Shown: positions 53,851-63,806 of the stretch, piece after piece
How positions within the stretch are numbered: position 1 is the first letter of the stretch
How the letters are laid out: every line of letters begins with the position of its first letter
DNA from: Afipia sp. GAS231
Lineage (GTDB): Bacteria; Pseudomonadota; Alphaproteobacteria; Rhizobiales; Xanthobacteraceae
Direction: 5' to 3'
NCBI RefSeq assembly: GCF_900103365.1
Contig: NZ_LT629703.1
Span: forward strand, 4,030,001 to 4,094,000
Length of the DNA stretch: 64,000 nucleotides
Program-made: the position numbers and the translations under genes
The notes under the pieces: generated by a model
What the model was told of the DNA's origin: nothing
Databases searched by the model: none
Seen by the model: the letters and a program-made list of their open reading frames with translations, nothing else

Positions 53851-54807
53851 TTAGCGCCGTGAAAGCCTCATGGCCAGCCGCCGCGCATGGGCGAACTCTT
53901 GAACGGGGGCGCGCACCAGCGTCTTCAGACGTGACCATCGCCGCGGCCCGAACAGCGCGACCTGCACGTACAGGGCGAGCCAGATAAGCGGCCACCATAC
54001 CGCGGCGAACACCTGAATTGCCCGGGTCGACGCCGGATCCACCATCAGCCAGGTGAGAATGCGCAGATGGTCGAGCCAGCCTCGGCCGGTCCTCGCGTTA
54101 CGTATCGATTCCGTGCCGTCCCAGTGGGTGCGCACGGACAGTTCGTGGGGCACAAAACAGACCGCCGATCTCAGCATCAGGCGAAACCAGAGGTCCATAT
54201 CAACGAGCTGGTAGATGTCGTCGCGCAAGCCTGCCACGGCCAGCGCCAGCTCGCGTCGAAACATCACGGAAGTCGGTTCTCCGATCCAGTTGCCGGCGCC
54301 GCCCATCAACATCATCTGTGCGACCAATGACGATCCCTTGTTGTGTTCGCGGAGCGCCGGAAAGAACTTGTGCGGCTTGCTCACCGTTCGGTACCGCCAC
54401 GGGAGGTCATCCTGCACGATACGCCGAGGCGCGAACGCCAGCCCGACAGCCGGGTCATCAAAGCATGACGCCAGTCGCTGCAGGGCTCCAGGCAGCAGCC
54501 AGTCGTCCGCGTGCACGAATTGAATGCGGGTGCCCCGCGCGAGTTCAATGCATTTGTTGTGGTTTGCGTTGAGGCCGAGCCGAGTATCGTTGCGGATCAG
54601 ACGATCGCCAGGTCGCAGCATCGTTGCCGCGATGGCCGCGCAGCCGTCTGAAGAATCGTCGTCAACCACCACAATCTCGAAGTCGACGCCGTCCTGATCG
54701 AGAATAGTGCGCAGACACCGCACGAGCGTGGCGCTGTTGTTGTATGTCGGCACGCATACCGAAATCGCCGGATTAGCCGTCAGGTCGTCGGCATCGTCGG
54801 TGCTCAT
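53851..54807 (-). CDS. Family 2 glycosyltransferase
   Basis: The 318-residue GT-A enzyme has [31 protein letters not shown], the DxD-like [12 protein letters not shown] and a C-terminal pair of hydrophobic segments ([16 protein letters not shown]). It transfers a sugar on the cytoplasmic side. ATG 54807 has GGGA at 9-12 bases; ATG 54816 is possible. It lies 79 bases downstream of the condensation-fold acyltransferase. Confidence 0.9.
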   Translation of the reverse strand: MSTDDADDLTANPAISVCVPTYNNSATLVRCLRTILDQDGVDFEIVVVDDDSSDGCAAIAATMLRPGDRLIRNDTRLGLNANHNKCIELARGTRIQFVHADDWLLPGALQRLASCFDDPAVGLAFAPRRIVQDDLPWRYRTVSKPHKFFPALREHNKGSSLVAQMMLMGGAGNWIGEPTSVMFRRELALAVAGLRDDIYQLVDMDLWFRLMLRSAVCFVPHELSVRTHWDGTESIRNARTGRGWLDHLRILTWLMVDPASTRAIQVFAAVWWPLIWLALYVQVALFGPRRWSRLKTLVRAPVQEFAHARRLAMRLSRR

Positions 54808-54886
54808 CTCTGCCATTCCCAATCGAGCGAAGCGATAGCGCACCACGCCACCCGGTCGCCATCAGCCCACAATGTTCGGGCTGCCA

Positions 54887-56224
54887 CTAGTCCGACATCT
54901 CGGGGGTTAAGTTGAATTCGGCGAATGTCCGGGACAGGTCCTCCCGCAGCGTATCCTGGGAGTTTGTCCGGCCGTTCCGATATGCGTTGACCGAGATGGA
55001 GATCTTTCCGTGGACCCGCGCTGAGACCACGAGCAGCTGGCCGCCCATGCGTTCGAGCGTGCGCTGGCTCATGCCGGGTTCGAAGAAACGCAAATGCATG
55101 TAGTCGGCGTCGGTGCCATCGGCGCGGTTCGATGGAGGGTGCAGGTCGCCGAGATTGGAGCAGCCGATCGGAATGGTTGCGGTACCCAACCCGATTCCCA
55201 CCGCGCCGCGCGCCGCCCATTTCGGAGTAAGCGAGGTCAGCGGCAACGGTCCCAACATCTCCTTGGAGGTCTCCGGCAGGTCGGCGAGGGCCTGCCCGAT
55301 TTTGACGCGGATCTCCCGAAGATCGGACGACAAGCGCGTCGGGTCAACCGAAACGGAGAGAAACATCAGGGCGTTGCCGCGCGTGTCACCTTCGGAGCGG
55401 TCGCTGACCGGGAGCGAAAGCGTGACCGATCCGTCGTCGCGAACGCGCCCCATTCGCACGCCCAGTCTGCCCGCGAATGCTGCGAGCAGAGAAGCGGCAT
55501 TCCCGCCGAGAGCCGTCGCGCGCTCATTCCATTCCGCCAGGTCGACATAAGCAGTCAGGCTGGGCACAACGACGCGCTGATCGTTTCCATCTGTTCGCGG
55601 CGGCGGAGGTGACGCTGCGATCGACGCGGCGACCTGGCGGCGCTGGCGCCAGCCGATCCGCATCGCAGCTGCCATCGCTCGCACCAGCTCCGGTGTCGAC
55701 GCGATGGTCTGCCGCGCATCCTCAAGCAGCGCCTGGCGAGGCGTGCGCGAACCGGGATCCGGATAGTCGAGGTTGCGCGGCGTCCCGCTGGCTGCATCGG
55801 CCATCGCCTGGACGATCCCAAGCCCATCCGCGAGGGTATGCGAAACGGTCAGACAAACCGCGCTCCCGCCGTCCTCGAATGGAAGTACGCCGATGCGCCA
55901 GCAGGGTCCGTACTCCGGGTCCAGCGGCAGGCTCGCGCGCTCCAGCAGCCAAGTGTTCAGATCGTTTCGCGGATGGGGGGATTCGGCGATCTCGATGTCT
56001 TCGGGCCCGCGACAGGCGACCCATCGATCGCGCGCGAAGGGCAACGGAGACCGCTCGACCCGTCGTCCCAGCAACCCGTATCCCAGACCACGGTGGAAAC
56101 GGCGCAACCCATCGACATTTACCGGCCGGTTATATATCCAGTTGAACTGCACGATTGCCCCTTGGCCAAGTGCCCGCAGAGCGAGAAAGGAGGATTGGTC
56201 CATGTGCGCCAGTCGATTGTCCAT
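54887..56224 (-). CDS. Condensation-fold acyltransferase with SHTLADG active site
   Basis: The 445-residue protein has the CoA-dependent acyltransferase/condensation fold: active site [10 protein letters not shown] (His129, Asp133, Gly134 = HxxxDG), a bridging region [14 protein letters not shown] and a second half ending in the WS/DGAT-like [11 protein letters not shown] and [13 protein letters not shown]. It should move an acyl chain from CoA or ACP to a sugar or alcohol. It differs clearly from the PapA-like protein at 62304. It is divergent from the fatty acyl-AMP ligase with 63 bases between starts. A GTG at 56233 is an alternative start. Confidence 0.8.
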   Translation of the reverse strand: MDNRLAHMDQSSFLALRALGQGAIVQFNWIYNRPVNVDGLRRFHRGLGYGLLGRRVERSPLPFARDRWVACRGPEDIEIAESPHPRNDLNTWLLERASLPLDPEYGPCWRIGVLPFEDGGSAVCLTVSHTLADGLGIVQAMADAASGTPRNLDYPDPGSRTPRQALLEDARQTIASTPELVRAMAAAMRIGWRQRRQVAASIAASPPPPRTDGNDQRVVVPSLTAYVDLAEWNERATALGGNAASLLAAFAGRLGVRMGRVRDDGSVTLSLPVSDRSEGDTRGNALMFLSVSVDPTRLSSDLREIRVKIGQALADLPETSKEMLGPLPLTSLTPKWAARGAVGIGLGTATIPIGCSNLGDLHPPSNRADGTDADYMHLRFFEPGMSQRTLERMGGQLLVVSARVHGKISISVNAYRNGRTNSQDTLREDLSRTFAEFNLTPEMSD

Positions 56225-56287
56225 CGCGTCCACGGTAGTTTATTTGCGTCGCGGTGCACAAGGCAGTGCGTAGACGAAGGTAGCTTG

Positions 56288-58042
56288 TTGTCCGTGGCCC
56301 AGTCTTCGCTAACCGCCGTGCTGCGCGAGCGCGCCAGCCTCCAGCCCAACGAAACGGCGTATACCTACGTTGACTACGACCAGGATCGGAAGGGCGTGCC
56401 GCTGACCTTGTCCTGGTCGCAGTTGTATCGGCGCGTGGTGAATCTTGGTGAGCAGATCAAGCACCGCGGGTCGGCCGGGGATCGCGTGCTCATACTGGCT
56501 CCGCAGGGCCTGGACTATGTCGTCAGTTTTCTGGGCGCGCTGCAGGCGGGACGTGTCGCGGTGCCGCTGTCGGTTCCGAACGGTCGCGTTCATGACGAAC
56601 GTGTAGTTTCGGTGCTGGCCGATGCGTCGCCTTCTGTTGTGCTGACCACGTCTGCGGTGATCGACAATGTCAGCGCGTCGCTGCAGTCGCACCGCGGGCA
56701 ATTCGCGCCTGCGATCATCGAAGTCGATCTGCTGGATCTCGATTCTCGTCAGCGAGTAACGAGCCCAAGAATTCGGGGCGCGAATGACCAGGCGGATTGC
56801 ATCTATTTGCAGTACACATCCGGATCCACCCGGACGCCGGCAGGCGTCATGGTCTCCAACAAGAACGTCTTCGCCAACTTCAGGCAGATGATGGCCGACT
56901 TCTTTGCGGCCGAGGGCGGAGTCCTCCCGGGGGACAGCACCATCGTATCCTGGCTGCCGCTCTACCACGACATGGGCCTGCAATTGGGGGTCGTCTTTCC
57001 GATCCTGGCGGGTACGCCGACGTTGCTCACCAGCCCGATGGGTTTCTTCCGGCGACCTGCCCGCTGGCTGCAGTTGCTGGCGCGCAACGGTGGCGCGATT
57101 TCGGGAGCGCCGAATTTCGCCTACGAACTCGCGGCGCAGAAGACGTCCGATGACGACATGGCCGGGCTTGATCTCGGGGGCGTGCACACGATTCTCAACG
57201 GCAGCGAACGGGTGCAGCCCGCGACGCTCAAGCTATTCGCTGACCGGTTTGCGGCCTTCAACTTTGATCCAAAGGCACTGCGGCCGTCGTACGGCATGGC
57301 GGAAGCTACAGTGTACATCGCGACGCGTCGGGCGGCCAAACCCCCCGAGATCGCCAACTTCGACGTCGAGAAACTGGCTGCCGGCCAGGCGAACCGATGC
57401 GAAACCGGAAGTGGCACGCCGCTGGTCAGTTACGGTACTCCGGGATCGATGCTGGTCCGCATCGTCGATCCGAATACCAATAGCGAGTGCCCGGATGGAA
57501 CGGTCGGGGAGATCTGGGTGCACGGCGACAACGTGGCTACCGGGTATTGGCACAAGCCAGAAGAGAGTCAGCGCACGTTCGGGGCAAAGATTGCCGACCC
57601 GTCCCAGCAAACCCCCGAAGCTCCCTGGCTGAGAACCGGAGACACCGGCTTCTTCTCCGATGGAGAGCTGTTCATCATCGGCCGCATCAAGGACCTGCTG
57701 ATTGTCTACGGGCGCAATCACTCTCCCGAAGACATCGAGATGACGATCCGGGATATCACCGCCGGCCGCTGCGTAGCGATAGCCGTTCCCGACAAGGGCA
57801 TCGAAAAGCTGGTCGTGGTCATCGAACTCAGGAAGCGGGGCGTCTCCGACGAGGAGGTGGACCGACTGCGCATCCTGAAACGCGAAGTCACGTCGGCAAT
57901 TTCAGAGTCTCGGGGTCTGAGTGTGGCGGATCTGGTTCTGGTTTCGCCCGGCTCGATCCCGGTTACCACCAGCGGCAAGATCAGGCGATCTCAATGTGTC
58001 GAGCTGTATCGGCAAAACAAGTTCACAAGAGTGGATGCCTAG
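56288..58042 (+). CDS. Fatty acyl-AMP ligase (FAAL), mycobacterial FadD23/FadD26-like
   Basis: The 584-residue adenylating enzyme has the P-loop [15 protein letters not shown] (about residue 175), the YGMAEATVY motif, [20 protein letters not shown] (about 447), [16 protein letters not shown] and a C-terminal [11 protein letters not shown] (about 557). Long stretches, including the [13 protein letters not shown] and [20 protein letters not shown] blocks, match the recalled sequences of mycobacterial FadD23/FadD26. FAALs make acyl-AMP and load fatty acids on a polyketide synthase ACP. The start is TTG 56288 after GAAGG, or GTG 56294. Confidence 0.9.
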   Translation: MSVAQSSLTAVLRERASLQPNETAYTYVDYDQDRKGVPLTLSWSQLYRRVVNLGEQIKHRGSAGDRVLILAPQGLDYVVSFLGALQAGRVAVPLSVPNGRVHDERVVSVLADASPSVVLTTSAVIDNVSASLQSHRGQFAPAIIEVDLLDLDSRQRVTSPRIRGANDQADCIYLQYTSGSTRTPAGVMVSNKNVFANFRQMMADFFAAEGGVLPGDSTIVSWLPLYHDMGLQLGVVFPILAGTPTLLTSPMGFFRRPARWLQLLARNGGAISGAPNFAYELAAQKTSDDDMAGLDLGGVHTILNGSERVQPATLKLFADRFAAFNFDPKALRPSYGMAEATVYIATRRAAKPPEIANFDVEKLAAGQANRCETGSGTPLVSYGTPGSMLVRIVDPNTNSECPDGTVGEIWVHGDNVATGYWHKPEESQRTFGAKIADPSQQTPEAPWLRTGDTGFFSDGELFIIGRIKDLLIVYGRNHSPEDIEMTIRDITAGRCVAIAVPDKGIEKLVVVIELRKRGVSDEEVDRLRILKREVTSAISESRGLSVADLVLVSPGSIPVTTSGKIRRSQCVELYRQNKFTRVDA

Positions 58043-58152
58043 TGTCACGCTGGGGTCCGATAATCCGGCGATCTCGAATACGCTCCAGGTGAACTTTGTC
58101 CAATACGATCCCGTCTTTGAATCATTGCTTCGCTGGCCTGCCGGCTGCCGGC

Positions 58153-58181
58153 TTGCCAAGTCAAATCGGCTGATGCATAAT
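58153..58181 (+). promoter_or_regulatory. Candidate sigma-70 promoter of the 58-residue peptide gene
   Basis: TTGCCA (58153-58158) and CATAAT (58176-58181) are 17 bases apart. The start point would fall about 5 bases before the ATG at 58193, giving a nearly leaderless message. This is the best promoter-like sequence in the gap. Confidence 0.35.
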
Positions 58182-58192
58182 TCGATGGAACC

Positions 58193-58369
58193 ATGAGCGA
58201 GGACTGCGTCTTGAGCGACGATCATGAGCGCGGGGCGGATGACGACGCCGCGGAGCAATCGCAAGAGCCGACGCGACGCGAAGCGTTGGGTCGCTTTGCG
58301 AAATATACGGCGCCGGTGATGCTGGCCATGCTGTTGAGCGAACGGGCGGCCGCCATAAGCGGAACCTGA
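58193..58369 (+). CDS. Candidate 58-residue precursor-like peptide
   Basis: The short frame encodes an acidic N-terminal half (MSEDCVLSDDHERGADDDAA), then TRREALGRFAKYTAPVMLAM and a tail LLSERAAAISGT. The KYTAP segment resembles the YxxP element seen in leader regions of lasso precursors, and the twin Arg plus hydrophobic stretch is also Tat-like. It is the first gene before a PqqD-HprK fusion and a nucleotidyltransferase, on the same strand, with a plausible promoter. I propose it as the substrate of that pair; it could instead be a small membrane peptide. Confidence 0.6.
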   Translation: MSEDCVLSDDHERGADDDAAEQSQEPTRREALGRFAKYTAPVMLAMLLSERAAAISGT

Positions 58370-58446
58370 GCGCGATCTTGACGCATGGAGGATCGGGCGA
58401 CGGCAGGTGCGACTTGGGCGCAATCCTGAGCGACGTTTACATGCGA

Positions 58447-58478
58447 TTCTTCTGAGACTTTGTTCTTCTGAGACTTTG
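58447..58478. repeat. Perfect 16-bp tandem duplication
   Basis: TTCTTCTGAGACTTTG occurs twice without a gap in the 249-base region between the peptide gene and the PqqD-HprK gene. The rest of that region shows no gene. Confidence 0.85.
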
Positions 58479-58618
58479 TGGCCGGGGACCCCGGCAGTGA
58501 TGCTTCGAGCGAATCCCCGGGATCCGACCGGCTGCAACCGATATCCACTCGGCTCCTCCCAGGAACGCTAGGCGGAAACCCAGGGCGTTGAGGAACCCTC
58601 AACGGAGCTCTTATCAAA

Positions 58619-59776
58619 TTGCAGGACGACATCCGACCGTCAGCGTGGGTACGCAAGTTTCCGATCGACGGCGGCCTGCTGCTTCTCGACATCAGTTCCA
58701 ATTGCCTCTTCGCTTACAATGATTCGGCGCGCTTCGCGTGGGAATTGATCGAGGCCGGCCGGCCTGTTGAGGATTTGGAGTCCGAGTTCGAACGGGCGTG
58801 GGGAATCCCACGGTCGCGCGCACGAGCAGACCTTCGATTGATCCTTGCACAATGGCGCGCGCAGGGCGTCATCGCCGGCGCCGGGACCGGACCGGCTGCG
58901 GACGAATTTGAGTCTGGCGCCGTCGATGGATATCGCGGTGCGCCGGCGAGATGGGCCTCGGAATGGATCTGCACCATCGGCGGAATAGCGATGGCATTCG
59001 CGGTCGAGACCGATCTGCCTTCGGTCCGGCTGTTTCTCAGCCATCTGGAGACTCCAGGCGCGCGGCCGCAGACAAGAATCGAAATTAGAGGCAGCGTATC
59101 CACCGAGGCCGTGATCATCCGTGACGGATTGGAACGGATGCGCACCAGCAATCCGGGCCTGCTCATCGGCGGCCTGTGGCACTCAGTCCTCGAATGTATC
59201 CACCCGAATGTGCATTGGCGCGCGGTCATTCATGGCGCGGCCGTCGCGCGCAACGGCATTGGTCTCGCGCTTGCCGGGCCGTCCGGAAGCGGCAAGACGA
59301 CGCTGGCGGCAGGTCTCGTCAGCCGGGGTTTCGACTATCTCAGCGACGACGCGGTGCCCGTATCCGAGCCCGACGGCGAGATCGTGCCGTGGCCGCTGCC
59401 GCTCAGCATAAAGCCCGGCAGCAAAGAACTTCTGAAATCTCGATTTCCGGAATTGGGGAACGCTCCGGCTTATTCCACAAAGGGCACCGAGGCGCGGCTC
59501 CTGGTCCCTGCCGCCGAAGTGTGGGACGCGACGGCGGTGAAATTGCGAGCTCTCATATTTCCGCGGTTTATCGCAGGCACGGCGCCGAAACAGCGCAGCC
59601 TCTCACAATTTGACGCGATCCAAAATCTGCTGATCGATCGGGTCTGGCTTGGCTATCCGATCACCGAGGCAAGGGTGAAATCCTTCCTTGACTGGCTCGA
59701 TGACACACCCGCCCATGCGATCTGTTACGGCACACTCGATGATGCCGTGCAGCTTGTCGAACGAGCGATCGCATGA
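58619..59776 (+). CDS. PqqD-domain/HprK-like kinase fusion protein
   Basis: The 385-residue protein has an N-terminal PqqD-like domain (about residues 1-90, with SNCLFAYNDSARFAWELIEA), the type that binds peptide leaders, and a C-terminal HPr-kinase-like domain with Walker A LAGPSGSGKTTLAAGL (G220-T228) and SDDAVPV (Asp243/244). HprK-like enzymes phosphorylate Ser; one modifies the lasso peptide paeninodin, and related HprK/PqqD/nucleotidyltransferase sets are known but undefined. Start TTG 58619 with GGAG upstream. Its stop overlaps the next start (ATGA). Confidence 0.85.
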   Translation: MQDDIRPSAWVRKFPIDGGLLLLDISSNCLFAYNDSARFAWELIEAGRPVEDLESEFERAWGIPRSRARADLRLILAQWRAQGVIAGAGTGPAADEFESGAVDGYRGAPARWASEWICTIGGIAMAFAVETDLPSVRLFLSHLETPGARPQTRIEIRGSVSTEAVIIRDGLERMRTSNPGLLIGGLWHSVLECIHPNVHWRAVIHGAAVARNGIGLALAGPSGSGKTTLAAGLVSRGFDYLSDDAVPVSEPDGEIVPWPLPLSIKPGSKELLKSRFPELGNAPAYSTKGTEARLLVPAAEVWDATAVKLRALIFPRFIAGTAPKQRSLSQFDAIQNLLIDRVWLGYPITEARVKSFLDWLDDTPAHAICYGTLDDAVQLVERAIA

Positions 59777-60936
59777 CGCGTTGGGAAGCCTTTACAACTG
59801 TTTGCTCGTATCTCCGCGCCGGGCTTCTTGGTGGCGAGGAGCATACGCACCAGGCCGACGTAACCTGGGAGTTGATTATCGAAGTAGCGAGCTTCCATTA
59901 CGCGACCCCCACGCTGGCGGCATGTTTCGATCCGGAAATCGATGCTCCTTGCGATGTTCGCAATTATTTCGAGGCTGCGCTTGCGCTAAACAAGAAACGC
60001 AACGAGAAAATTCTTTCAACCTTGGCACGCGTTGCCGGCCTGCTCAATGCGATTGATATCGAGCCAGTGCTTCTGAAGGGCGCCGCGCTTCTTGTTGAAG
60101 GAGTCTATCCGCAGCCTTCTATGCGAATTTTGGGTGACATCGACATTCTGATTCCGAGAAGTCGATCGGCTGAGGCTTGCGCCGCATTGAAGGCTGTCGG
60201 ATTCGACACCAAGTGGTCAGCCGTATCGCCGCCAACGCACCACCATCTGCCTATGCTGCTGGATCCCGAAACCGGGACCGGAGTGGAATTGCACACCGAT
60301 GTTATCAGCCGGTCCGCCGATGCCGTGATCGCAACGGACTGGTTTTGCGAGATGGCTCGATCGGTTCGTTTTCGCGGTCAGCGCGTGCTGCTGCCGGAGC
60401 CGACGCGGAACGCCGGTCATATCATCTTTCACGGCGAGATTTTCCACGAATTATACATCCTGAATAAGGTTCAGCTTCGCCATGTTGTTGATCTGGCGCT
60501 GCTCCGGGCGTGCCATGAGCGGGCAATCAACTGGAACGAACTCGATCGTCGATTCTCCGCCGCTGATGCAGGCGAGGTGCTCGCGACGTATCTTCACCTG
60601 GTCAGCGAATTGTTCGGCCAGACGGCGCCTCAACTGAGCCACCCGCCACGGAGGGACGCCATGGCAGAGTTGCGCAACACGGAATCGCGCGATGGCTTCC
60701 ATTTTCAAATCGAGCGCCTGCAAGTGACATGTGACAGACTATTGACGCATTCGAGTTTCCTTCAGTCCGAACTCGAAAGCACCAGAAGCGCACTGGCTGC
60801 AACTCAGTCCGAACTGGAAGACACCAGAAGCGCGCTGGCTGCAATTTTGACGTCGCGATCGTGGCGGCTTGCGGCACCTTTGCGCGGGATCGCCAATAGG
60901 TCCCGGACCCTATGGCGCGGCTTGTCCAAGGACTGA
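59773..60936 (+). CDS. Nucleotidyltransferase-family protein with C-terminal coiled coil
   Basis: The 387-residue protein has the NTP_transf_5 motif VLLKGAALL (Lys102) and [14 protein letters not shown] (Asp122, Asp124) of DNA-polymerase-beta-like nucleotidyltransferases. The last ~65 residues are a coiled coil with a repeat ([20 protein letters not shown]) ending in [17 protein letters not shown], a tail common in glycosyltransferases. It shares an ATGA overlap with the PqqD-HprK gene and ends 27 bases inside the convergent glycosyltransferase gene. It probably adds a nucleotide or phosphate-linked group; the target is unknown. Confidence 0.85.
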   Translation: MTRWEAFTTVCSYLRAGLLGGEEHTHQADVTWELIIEVASFHYATPTLAACFDPEIDAPCDVRNYFEAALALNKKRNEKILSTLARVAGLLNAIDIEPVLLKGAALLVEGVYPQPSMRILGDIDILIPRSRSAEACAALKAVGFDTKWSAVSPPTHHHLPMLLDPETGTGVELHTDVISRSADAVIATDWFCEMARSVRFRGQRVLLPEPTRNAGHIIFHGEIFHELYILNKVQLRHVVDLALLRACHERAINWNELDRRFSAADAGEVLATYLHLVSELFGQTAPQLSHPPRRDAMAELRNTESRDGFHFQIERLQVTCDRLLTHSSFLQSELESTRSALAATQSELEDTRSALAAILTSRSWRLAAPLRGIANRSRTLWRGLSKD

Positions 60937-62205
60937 TCGCGCGCGGCCGCTACTCTCACGCGCCCCGCGGGCGGTCTGTTCCAACAGATCGGCGGCGGTG
61001 GCGACACTAGCGGCGGGGTTGGTCATCCGCGGGGCGATCTCGCGAGCCCGCGCTTTGCAATCGGGTGCTAGGATTTTGCGGAGCTGCTTGACGAGGGATT
61101 TCCGGCTGAGGTTCAAAAGACGCTTGGCGGAGCCGACCTTCAGTCGTTTGATCTGGGTCGCCCAGATGAACTGGTCGGCCACGTCCCACAGGATCAACGT
61201 CGGGAGGCTAGCCCGCAGGCCGGCGGCCGTGGTCCCGGCGCCACCATGGTGGACGGCGGCGCGACACATGGGCAAGATCTTAGTGTAGCTGACTTGGCCG
61301 ACGAGCTTGACGTGATCGGGATGTGAACGGGGTTCGGATCTGCCGGTGTCGGAATAGATCAGCGCCCGCTCGCCCAGTTCGGCGCAAACGTCCGCAATCA
61401 TGGCCACCGTCTCGGCAGTAGATTGGACGGGCGTGCTGCCAAAACCGAAATAGATCGGCGGTTTTCCCGCGGCGATCCAGGACGCTACCTCATCATCGGT
61501 ATCGGCGGTCAACTCCAAGGTCAGCGCGCCGACAAAGGGGCGTTCGCCGTTCCATTCCGCCGCAAGCCCGGGAAAGATCGCCTGATCGTAGGCCTGGATT
61601 TCAAGCGTTCCGCTTTCTGCCATGCGCCGGCTTGCAGTGACCGACGCGGGCGGCAGGCCGAGCTCCCGGCGTTGCGCCTCTTCATCGGCTTTGGTGATGT
61701 GTGAATACAACCACCATACCGCTTTTATCGTCGTGCGAACCAACGGCTGCGGTGAAGGCAGGAAGGGAAGCCCGGCCTCGCCATTCACCCGCACTGGGAA
61801 ATGGTGCAATGCCACCACTGGAATGTCGTGGTACTCGGCGACATTCGCGACGAGCCCGTGATAGGTCTGGCCTGTCAACAGCAGGTCCGCCCCGCCGGCT
61901 AGCGAGGTAAGCGTCCGGCTCATCTCGGCCCAGCCCTTGACGAAGAGCTCCTTGCCGGCACGCGCGAAGATGACCGGGTTCTGGATCTTGAAGGCGTTAT
62001 GGGTGAAATCCGCGACGGCAATGATTTGCTCTCGCGAGTCCGGCCCATAGGAGGCGGCGGACAGCCCGGCCAACTTGACGAAGTCAACCAGGTCGGGCGG
62101 GACCGCCATTCGGACGTCATGGCCGCGGCGTTGCAGTTCCACACCGACCGCGGCACAGGGCTCGACGTCGCCGCGAGTCCCATGGGCTGCCAAAACGAAC
62201 TTCAC
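60910..62205 (-). CDS. GT-B glycosyltransferase, mycobacterial Rv1524/Rv1526c-like
   Basis: The 431-residue UDP/dTDP-sugar transferase has [20 protein letters not shown] at the N terminus, the donor-site [13 protein letters not shown] and [18 protein letters not shown] (about residue 310), and [13 protein letters not shown]. The pattern matches mycobacterial glycopeptidolipid-type glycosyltransferases (Rv1524, Rv1526c, RtfA) as I recall them, not the usual alphaproteobacterial set. It may add rhamnose or another deoxysugar to a lipid. It is downstream of the PapA-like gene with a 98-base gap. Confidence 0.88.
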   Translation of the reverse strand: MKFVLAAHGTRGDVEPCAAVGVELQRRGHDVRMAVPPDLVDFVKLAGLSAASYGPDSREQIIAVADFTHNAFKIQNPVIFARAGKELFVKGWAEMSRTLTSLAGGADLLLTGQTYHGLVANVAEYHDIPVVALHHFPVRVNGEAGLPFLPSPQPLVRTTIKAVWWLYSHITKADEEAQRRELGLPPASVTASRRMAESGTLEIQAYDQAIFPGLAAEWNGERPFVGALTLELTADTDDEVASWIAAGKPPIYFGFGSTPVQSTAETVAMIADVCAELGERALIYSDTGRSEPRSHPDHVKLVGQVSYTKILPMCRAAVHHGGAGTTAAGLRASLPTLILWDVADQFIWATQIKRLKVGSAKRLLNLSRKSLVKQLRKILAPDCKARAREIAPRMTNPAASVATAADLLEQTARGARESSGRARSVLGQAAP

Positions 62206-62260
62206 CGGCGCAACTTTCCGCTGCCAGATACGTGGGCCAGTTTTTCGATGTGGGCCAAAT

Positions 62261-62308
62261 CTTCGATGCCTACAAAACTTCGATGCCTACAAATCTTCGA
62301 TGCCTAAC
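62261..62308. repeat. 17-bp tandem repeat across the end of the PapA-like gene
   Basis: CTTCGATGCCTACAAAA (62261-62277), CTTCGATGCCTACAAAT (62278-62294) and a partial third copy CTTCGATGCCTAAC (62295-62308) follow each other; the last overlaps the stop codon of the PapA-like gene on the minus strand. Confidence 0.8.
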
Positions 62309-63749
62309 TGGCTACGCGAACCGGCACCCCGGCCAAGCCGTCACCGACGGCACGGTGGAACACAGACATTAGCGCCTCCGTGTAGCGCCTGACGGATTCC
62401 CGGGCAATCGGGTTTTTCGGATAGGAGACCATGATCGTGACCTCGTCGAACAGGCGGTAAACCGTAGAGTAGGCGAACGCCGGGTTTCTGCCGTCGGTGA
62501 ACGCAGTCGCATTCACGCCCTTCATTGCGCTTGCGACGATGGCAGAAAGCGGAGGAAGTCCTGCGTCCATATAGTTCATCATGGTGAACTGAGGTCCAGG
62601 TCTTCGCAGCCCGGGAGCCAATTCCAGCACCCGGTCGTACGGTACATTCGCCAGGTCGATATTTGCGTCGAACGACGCCTGGGCCACGCGGGCGGTTTCC
62701 TCGAACGAGTTCGGGCGGATGGCAACGGTGAACGGTACCACGCCGGTAAACCATCCCATCGTCATGAAATCCGCCGGGTTCTTTCGTTTATCGATGGGAG
62801 TGAGTCCGTAATACGTTTCCGCACCGGTTAACTCGTAATGCGTAAGGGCCACGCAGGCGAATAAACCGCCGCTGAACCTCACGCCGGTCTGCCGGCAAAT
62901 GGCTTCGAACCGAGCCGTCTGCTCCGGACCCAATAGCCGCCTCACGTGGACTTCCCCGCCGTCTCGCATCGATTGCTCGCCGAGCGGCAGCGGGAAGTCC
63001 GGCAGCGTTCCGCCGTTGGCTTCCGCGAACTCGATCCACTTCCGCACCTCGGGCGATTCCAGCGTCACTCCCGATACATATTGGCTTTCCCGCAGGCAGA
63101 AATCGTCATAACTGGCTGCTGGTGGCAGCGTGACCGGTGCCTTGCCTTCCAGGAGGGCGTTGTAGTTCATCAAGATCTCTACATAAAAGCTGGCAATCAG
63201 CACCGGGTCGCAGTGGAGATGGTCGACCGACGCGTACAACGTAAAGCGGTCCTGGTACTGGATGACGCCGAACCTGAAGCAATCCCATTGCAGCGGGTCG
63301 GGCGTGGCCAACACGTGATCTCGCCACTCGAGCTGCGTCATCACGCCATACTCTTTAGCGACGAATTGAATATCGCGAGGATCCTGGATGGTGTGTCGGA
63401 CGATGTTCTGGGCGTCCTTGTATTCGAACCAGCTGCGGTACGTCGCGTGGCGCCGAAGGTGCGCGTTGAGGACGTAGGTGATGACGCGAATATCGCAGCG
63501 GCCGGGCACATCCCACGAGCCCATGACCGTGCGTGAATAATCGAGGCTTCGCTCCCGGAACTCGACATAGCCACGAAGATGGCCTGCCTGCATCGAGCTG
63601 GGAGGTACCGGGCTTATTGGCGCCAGCCGGGCGTTTTCAATGCTGCGGGGTGTTGGCCCCCAGGTAACGACTGAACCTGGTCCCGGATTCCAGTCGTAGG
63701 CGCTGCCTACTCGTAGCCCGTCGTGATCGGAGCCTCCACCTAAAAACAC
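62304..63749 (-). CDS. PapA-like (mycobacterial polyketide-associated) acyltransferase
   Basis: The 481-residue protein follows the PapA1/PapA2/PapA3 pattern from end to end: AYDWNPGPGSVVTWGPTP, SWDVPGRCDIRVITYVLNAH, LRRHATYRSWFEYKDA, LQWDCFRFGVIQ, active site SVDHLHCDPV (His177 and Asp181, HxxxD), RFSGGLFACVALTHYELTG and MGWFTGVVPFTV. In mycobacteria these enzymes acylate trehalose with polyketide or fatty acyl groups. It lies 57 bases downstream of a polyketide synthase gene in the same direction. Start is GTG 63749. An alphaproteobacterial member is unexpected. Confidence 0.9.
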   Translation of the reverse strand: MFLGGGSDHDGLRVGSAYDWNPGPGSVVTWGPTPRSIENARLAPISPVPPSSMQAGHLRGYVEFRERSLDYSRTVMGSWDVPGRCDIRVITYVLNAHLRRHATYRSWFEYKDAQNIVRHTIQDPRDIQFVAKEYGVMTQLEWRDHVLATPDPLQWDCFRFGVIQYQDRFTLYASVDHLHCDPVLIASFYVEILMNYNALLEGKAPVTLPPAASYDDFCLRESQYVSGVTLESPEVRKWIEFAEANGGTLPDFPLPLGEQSMRDGGEVHVRRLLGPEQTARFEAICRQTGVRFSGGLFACVALTHYELTGAETYYGLTPIDKRKNPADFMTMGWFTGVVPFTVAIRPNSFEETARVAQASFDANIDLANVPYDRVLELAPGLRRPGPQFTMMNYMDAGLPPLSAIVASAMKGVNATAFTDGRNPAFAYSTVYRLFDEVTIMVSYPKNPIARESVRRYTEALMSVFHRAVGDGLAGVPVRVAS

Positions 63750-63806
63750 ATTTTCCCTTTCCTGATATCCTGAAGCAGTGCACCGTCCGTCGACGGAGGA
63801 TCTGCG

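Noticed and set aside
55838..56287. Long upstream extension of the fatty acyl-AMP ligase frame
   Set aside because: The extension is antisense to the start of the condensation-fold gene, has no family sequence, and the FAAL family begins near residue 1 of the start chosen at 56288.
58193..58369. Calling the 58-residue peptide a lasso precursor
   Set aside because: The YxxP-like element is suggestive, but no lasso protease or cyclase gene is present in the window, so only a generic precursor-like role is proposed.
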